Of a stretch of DNA of 38,457 bases, positions 36,766 through 38,457 are shown piece by piece. The notes under the pieces were generated by a model. That model made no database searches, was not told where the DNA came from, and saw only the letters and a list, made by a program, of their open reading frames with translations. The stretch spans positions 1-38,457 of the forward strand of contig CAAFFR010000176.1 of the NCBI GenBank assembly GCA_900762245.1, given 5' to 3'. Source of the stretch: an uncultured Oscillospiraceae bacterium. Lineage in GTDB: Bacteria > Bacillota_A > Clostridia > Oscillospirales > Oscillospiraceae. The stretch's first letter is position 1. Each line of letters opens with the position of its first letter. The position numbers and the translations under genes were made by a program.

Positions 36766-37971
36766 ATGAAAAAATTGATTTCTCTGCTGCTGGCTCTGAC
36801 CATAGTATTTACCCTGGCTGCCTGCGGCGCAAGTGAGAAACCCGCTGAGACCGAAGCAGCTGCCGCAGTGACCGAAGCCGCTGCTCCTGAAACAACTCCC
36901 GAGACCCGGATCGTTACCGACGTCTGGAACCGGGAAGTGGAGATCCCCTATGAGGTGGATTCCATTATCTGCCTGGGCTCCATGGGTCCCCGTTTTGCTG
37001 CCTATCTGGACGTTGTGGACATGATGGTCGGCGCCGAGGATTGCGACATTGAGAAGACCACTGTCCGTTATGACTACAGCTCTGTTTATCATGAGCAACT
37101 GAAAACCCTGCCCAGCGTAGGCCCCGGCGGCGGCTCCGGTGAAAACAACGGCTACGCAGAGGCCATCATCCAGGTGCAGCCTGATGTTATCATTGCCGGC
37201 TTCAATGAAGATGCTGCTGACGAGCTGCAGGCCCAGACCGGTATCCCTGTTGTCAGTGTCCGTTACCGCACTCAGGGCTTTATTGATGAAGGCTTCCACC
37301 GGGCGATGCGTGTCTTTGCAGAAGTTGTCGGCGCTGAGGAGCGCTGCGAGGAAGTTCTGTCGTATGTGGATGCCTGCAAGGCTGATCTGCAGGAGCGCAC
37401 CAAGGATATTCCCGATGAGGAGAAGCTGAAGGCTTACACCGGTGCCGTTACCTTCAATGGTCGTCATGGCTTTGCCTTTACTTATGTCAATTTCCCCGCA
37501 TTCACTGCTGTAAACGCCAACAATGTGGCCGACGTATTCCTGCAGGAGCGTACCGGTGAAGCTGCTGCCGAGGCAGAAGCCAGCGGCAAGGCTTATATCG
37601 GCAACGACGGCTTCGAGGTCGATCTGGAACAGATCATCGAGTGGGACCCCGATATCATCTTCCTGGATCCCGGCAATATGGATCTGGTCAATGACGAGTA
37701 CGCAACCAACCCCGGCTTCTTTGACTCCCTGCGCGCCATCCAGGAGGGCCAGGTCTACACCATGCCTTCCACCAACGCAGCCGGTCCCAACGTTACTTAT
37801 CTGCTGATTAATGCCTACTATGCCGGTCTGACCCTGTATCCCGAGCAGTTCAGTGACATCACTCTGGAAGAAAAGGCCGGAGAGATCATGGAGCTGATGC
37901 TGGGTAAGGACTTCTTCCAGGAGATGGAGGACGGCGGTCTGTACTACGGCACCATCAAGATCGGCGAATAA
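36766..37971 (+). CDS. Substrate-binding lipoprotein of a second BtuF/FecB-type importer
   Basis: A 401-residue lipoprotein. Signal peptide 1-19 with lipobox TLAAC (Cys20), an Ala/Glu/Thr linker, then TDVWNREVEIPYEVDSIICL and IQVQPDVIIAGFNED, the periplasmic-binding TroA/BtuF-type fold. It is longer than the first importer's protein by about 60 residues, with an inserted part around SVGPGGGSGENNGYAEAI. AAAGGAAAG precedes the ATG. It is followed by a permease gene, so the two importers differ in substrate or affinity. The ligand is unknown. Confidence 0.87.
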   Translation: MKKLISLLLALTIVFTLAACGASEKPAETEAAAAVTEAAAPETTPETRIVTDVWNREVEIPYEVDSIICLGSMGPRFAAYLDVVDMMVGAEDCDIEKTTVRYDYSSVYHEQLKTLPSVGPGGGSGENNGYAEAIIQVQPDVIIAGFNEDAADELQAQTGIPVVSVRYRTQGFIDEGFHRAMRVFAEVVGAEERCEEVLSYVDACKADLQERTKDIPDEEKLKAYTGAVTFNGRHGFAFTYVNFPAFTAVNANNVADVFLQERTGEAAAEAEASGKAYIGNDGFEVDLEQIIEWDPDIIFLDPGNMDLVNDEYATNPGFFDSLRAIQEGQVYTMPSTNAAGPNVTYLLINAYYAGLTLYPEQFSDITLEEKAGEIMELMLGKDFFQEMEDGGLYYGTIKIGE

Positions 37972-37993
37972 GCATTAAGAAAGAAGATTATTT

Positions 37994-38457
37994 ATGGACA
38001 AACATCAGCTTCAAACCGCATCGGGTGGTGCGTATCAGCAATATATCCGGCGCAAATGGCTGGTGTTGCTGACCATGATCGTATTAACTGTGGCAGCCGG
38101 CCTCGCTTCTATGATGGCCGGCTCTGCCGGTTTAAGTATCAAAGATGTGGTGCTGGCAGTCTTCGGCATGGGAACCAAGCAGACCAATACCATCGTATGG
38201 AATGTTCGTATGCCCCGGATCGCTGCCGCTCTGGTGGTGGGTGTGGCCCTGGCTATGTGCGGCTGCATTATGCAGAATGTGCTGCGTAATCCCTTGGCAT
38301 CTGCCTCTACTCTGGGTGTTTCTCAGGGTGCCAGCTTCGGTGCTGCGGTGTCCATCATCTGGCTGGGTGCTGGCTCCCAATTGAATACCGGCTCCGGTTC
38401 CGCCGCGGCGCTGACCATCAGCAATCCGCTGCTGGTGACATTCTGCGCATTTATTGG
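37994..38457 (+). CDS. FecCD-type ABC importer permease, N-terminal part (cut by window end)
   Basis: An open frame of 154 codons runs off the window. The sequence MDKHQLQTASGGAYQQYIRR is followed by a transmembrane helix (LVLLTMIVLTVAAGLASMM). The family motif is MCGCIMQNVLRNPLASASTL followed by GVSQGASFGAA, as in the first importer's permease. The rest of the protein and presumably an ATPase lie beyond the right edge. Confidence 0.9.
   Translation, partial: MDKHQLQTASGGAYQQYIRRKWLVLLTMIVLTVAAGLASMMAGSAGLSIKDVVLAVFGMGTKQTNTIVWNVRMPRIAAALVVGVALAMCGCIMQNVLRNPLASASTLGVSQGASFGAAVSIIWLGAGSQLNTGSGSAAALTISNPLLVTFCAFI

Overview
The window looks like a chromosomal segment of a low-oxygen, gut-type Firmicute (class Clostridia, probably Oscillospirales). 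This is inferred from Gram-positive style ribosome binding sites, lipoprotein signal peptides with LAGC-type lipoboxes, moderate GC content, a Rex-family regulator, MobV mobilisation genes and BspA-type LRR proteins. The genus cannot be fixed from the sequence alone.

Region 1 (1-2.5 kb) is ordinary chromosome. A leftward operon azlC-azlD-DUF1893-sugar phosphate isomerase has a consensus sigma-70 promoter, and an initiator tRNA-Met gene sits beside it with its own promoter and terminator.

Region 2 (about 2.5-12.6 kb) is an integrative and mobilizable element. It has a tyrosine integrase carrying an internal HTH segment, an excisionase, a ParB-like protein, a MobV relaxase, a CHC2 primase and a D5-like helicase. 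It also carries a cysteine-rich VLP protein, a sigma-like protein, and a convincing MobV oriT near 12.37 kb. Two tandem control repeats lie between the replication operon and the rightward operon.

Region 3 (12.8-38.5 kb) is a metal-related island. It begins with larE-larB-larC (nickel-pincer cofactor synthesis). It then carries two BtuF/FecCD-type ABC importers (the second cut by the window end) and a Nik/Opp-type importer (nikBCDEA-like). Other genes are three SAM methyltransferases, one with a His-rich metal-binding tail, a radical SAM/SPASM protein, an FMN reductase and a free His-rich protein. Two small CxxCH HMA-like proteins, a Rex-like repressor, a LysR regulator, a YfcE-type phosphodiesterase and LRR proteins complete it. 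Nickel or a chemically related metal is the likely common theme, inferred from LarBCE, the Nik-type transporter and the histidine-rich proteins.

The most striking feature of region 3 is not a protein. Thirteen promoters in about 21 kb share a GC palindrome, ATCCCCCCGGGGGGCTT or a close variant, placed almost always exactly 21 nt upstream of a -10 hexamer. That centres it near -42, the usual place for a class II activator. Ten drive mRNAs. Three point the other way and drive short (about 75-85 nt) units ending in a strong terminator. Those three units are clearly related to each other, so they look like a family of small RNAs paired head-to-head with mRNA promoters. Several of the mRNA leaders carry terminator-like hairpins just before the ribosome binding site, and two share a long conserved leader with a short leader peptide. 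Together this suggests an undescribed regulon, with a palindrome-binding activator, sibling sRNAs and leader attenuation, around metal acquisition.
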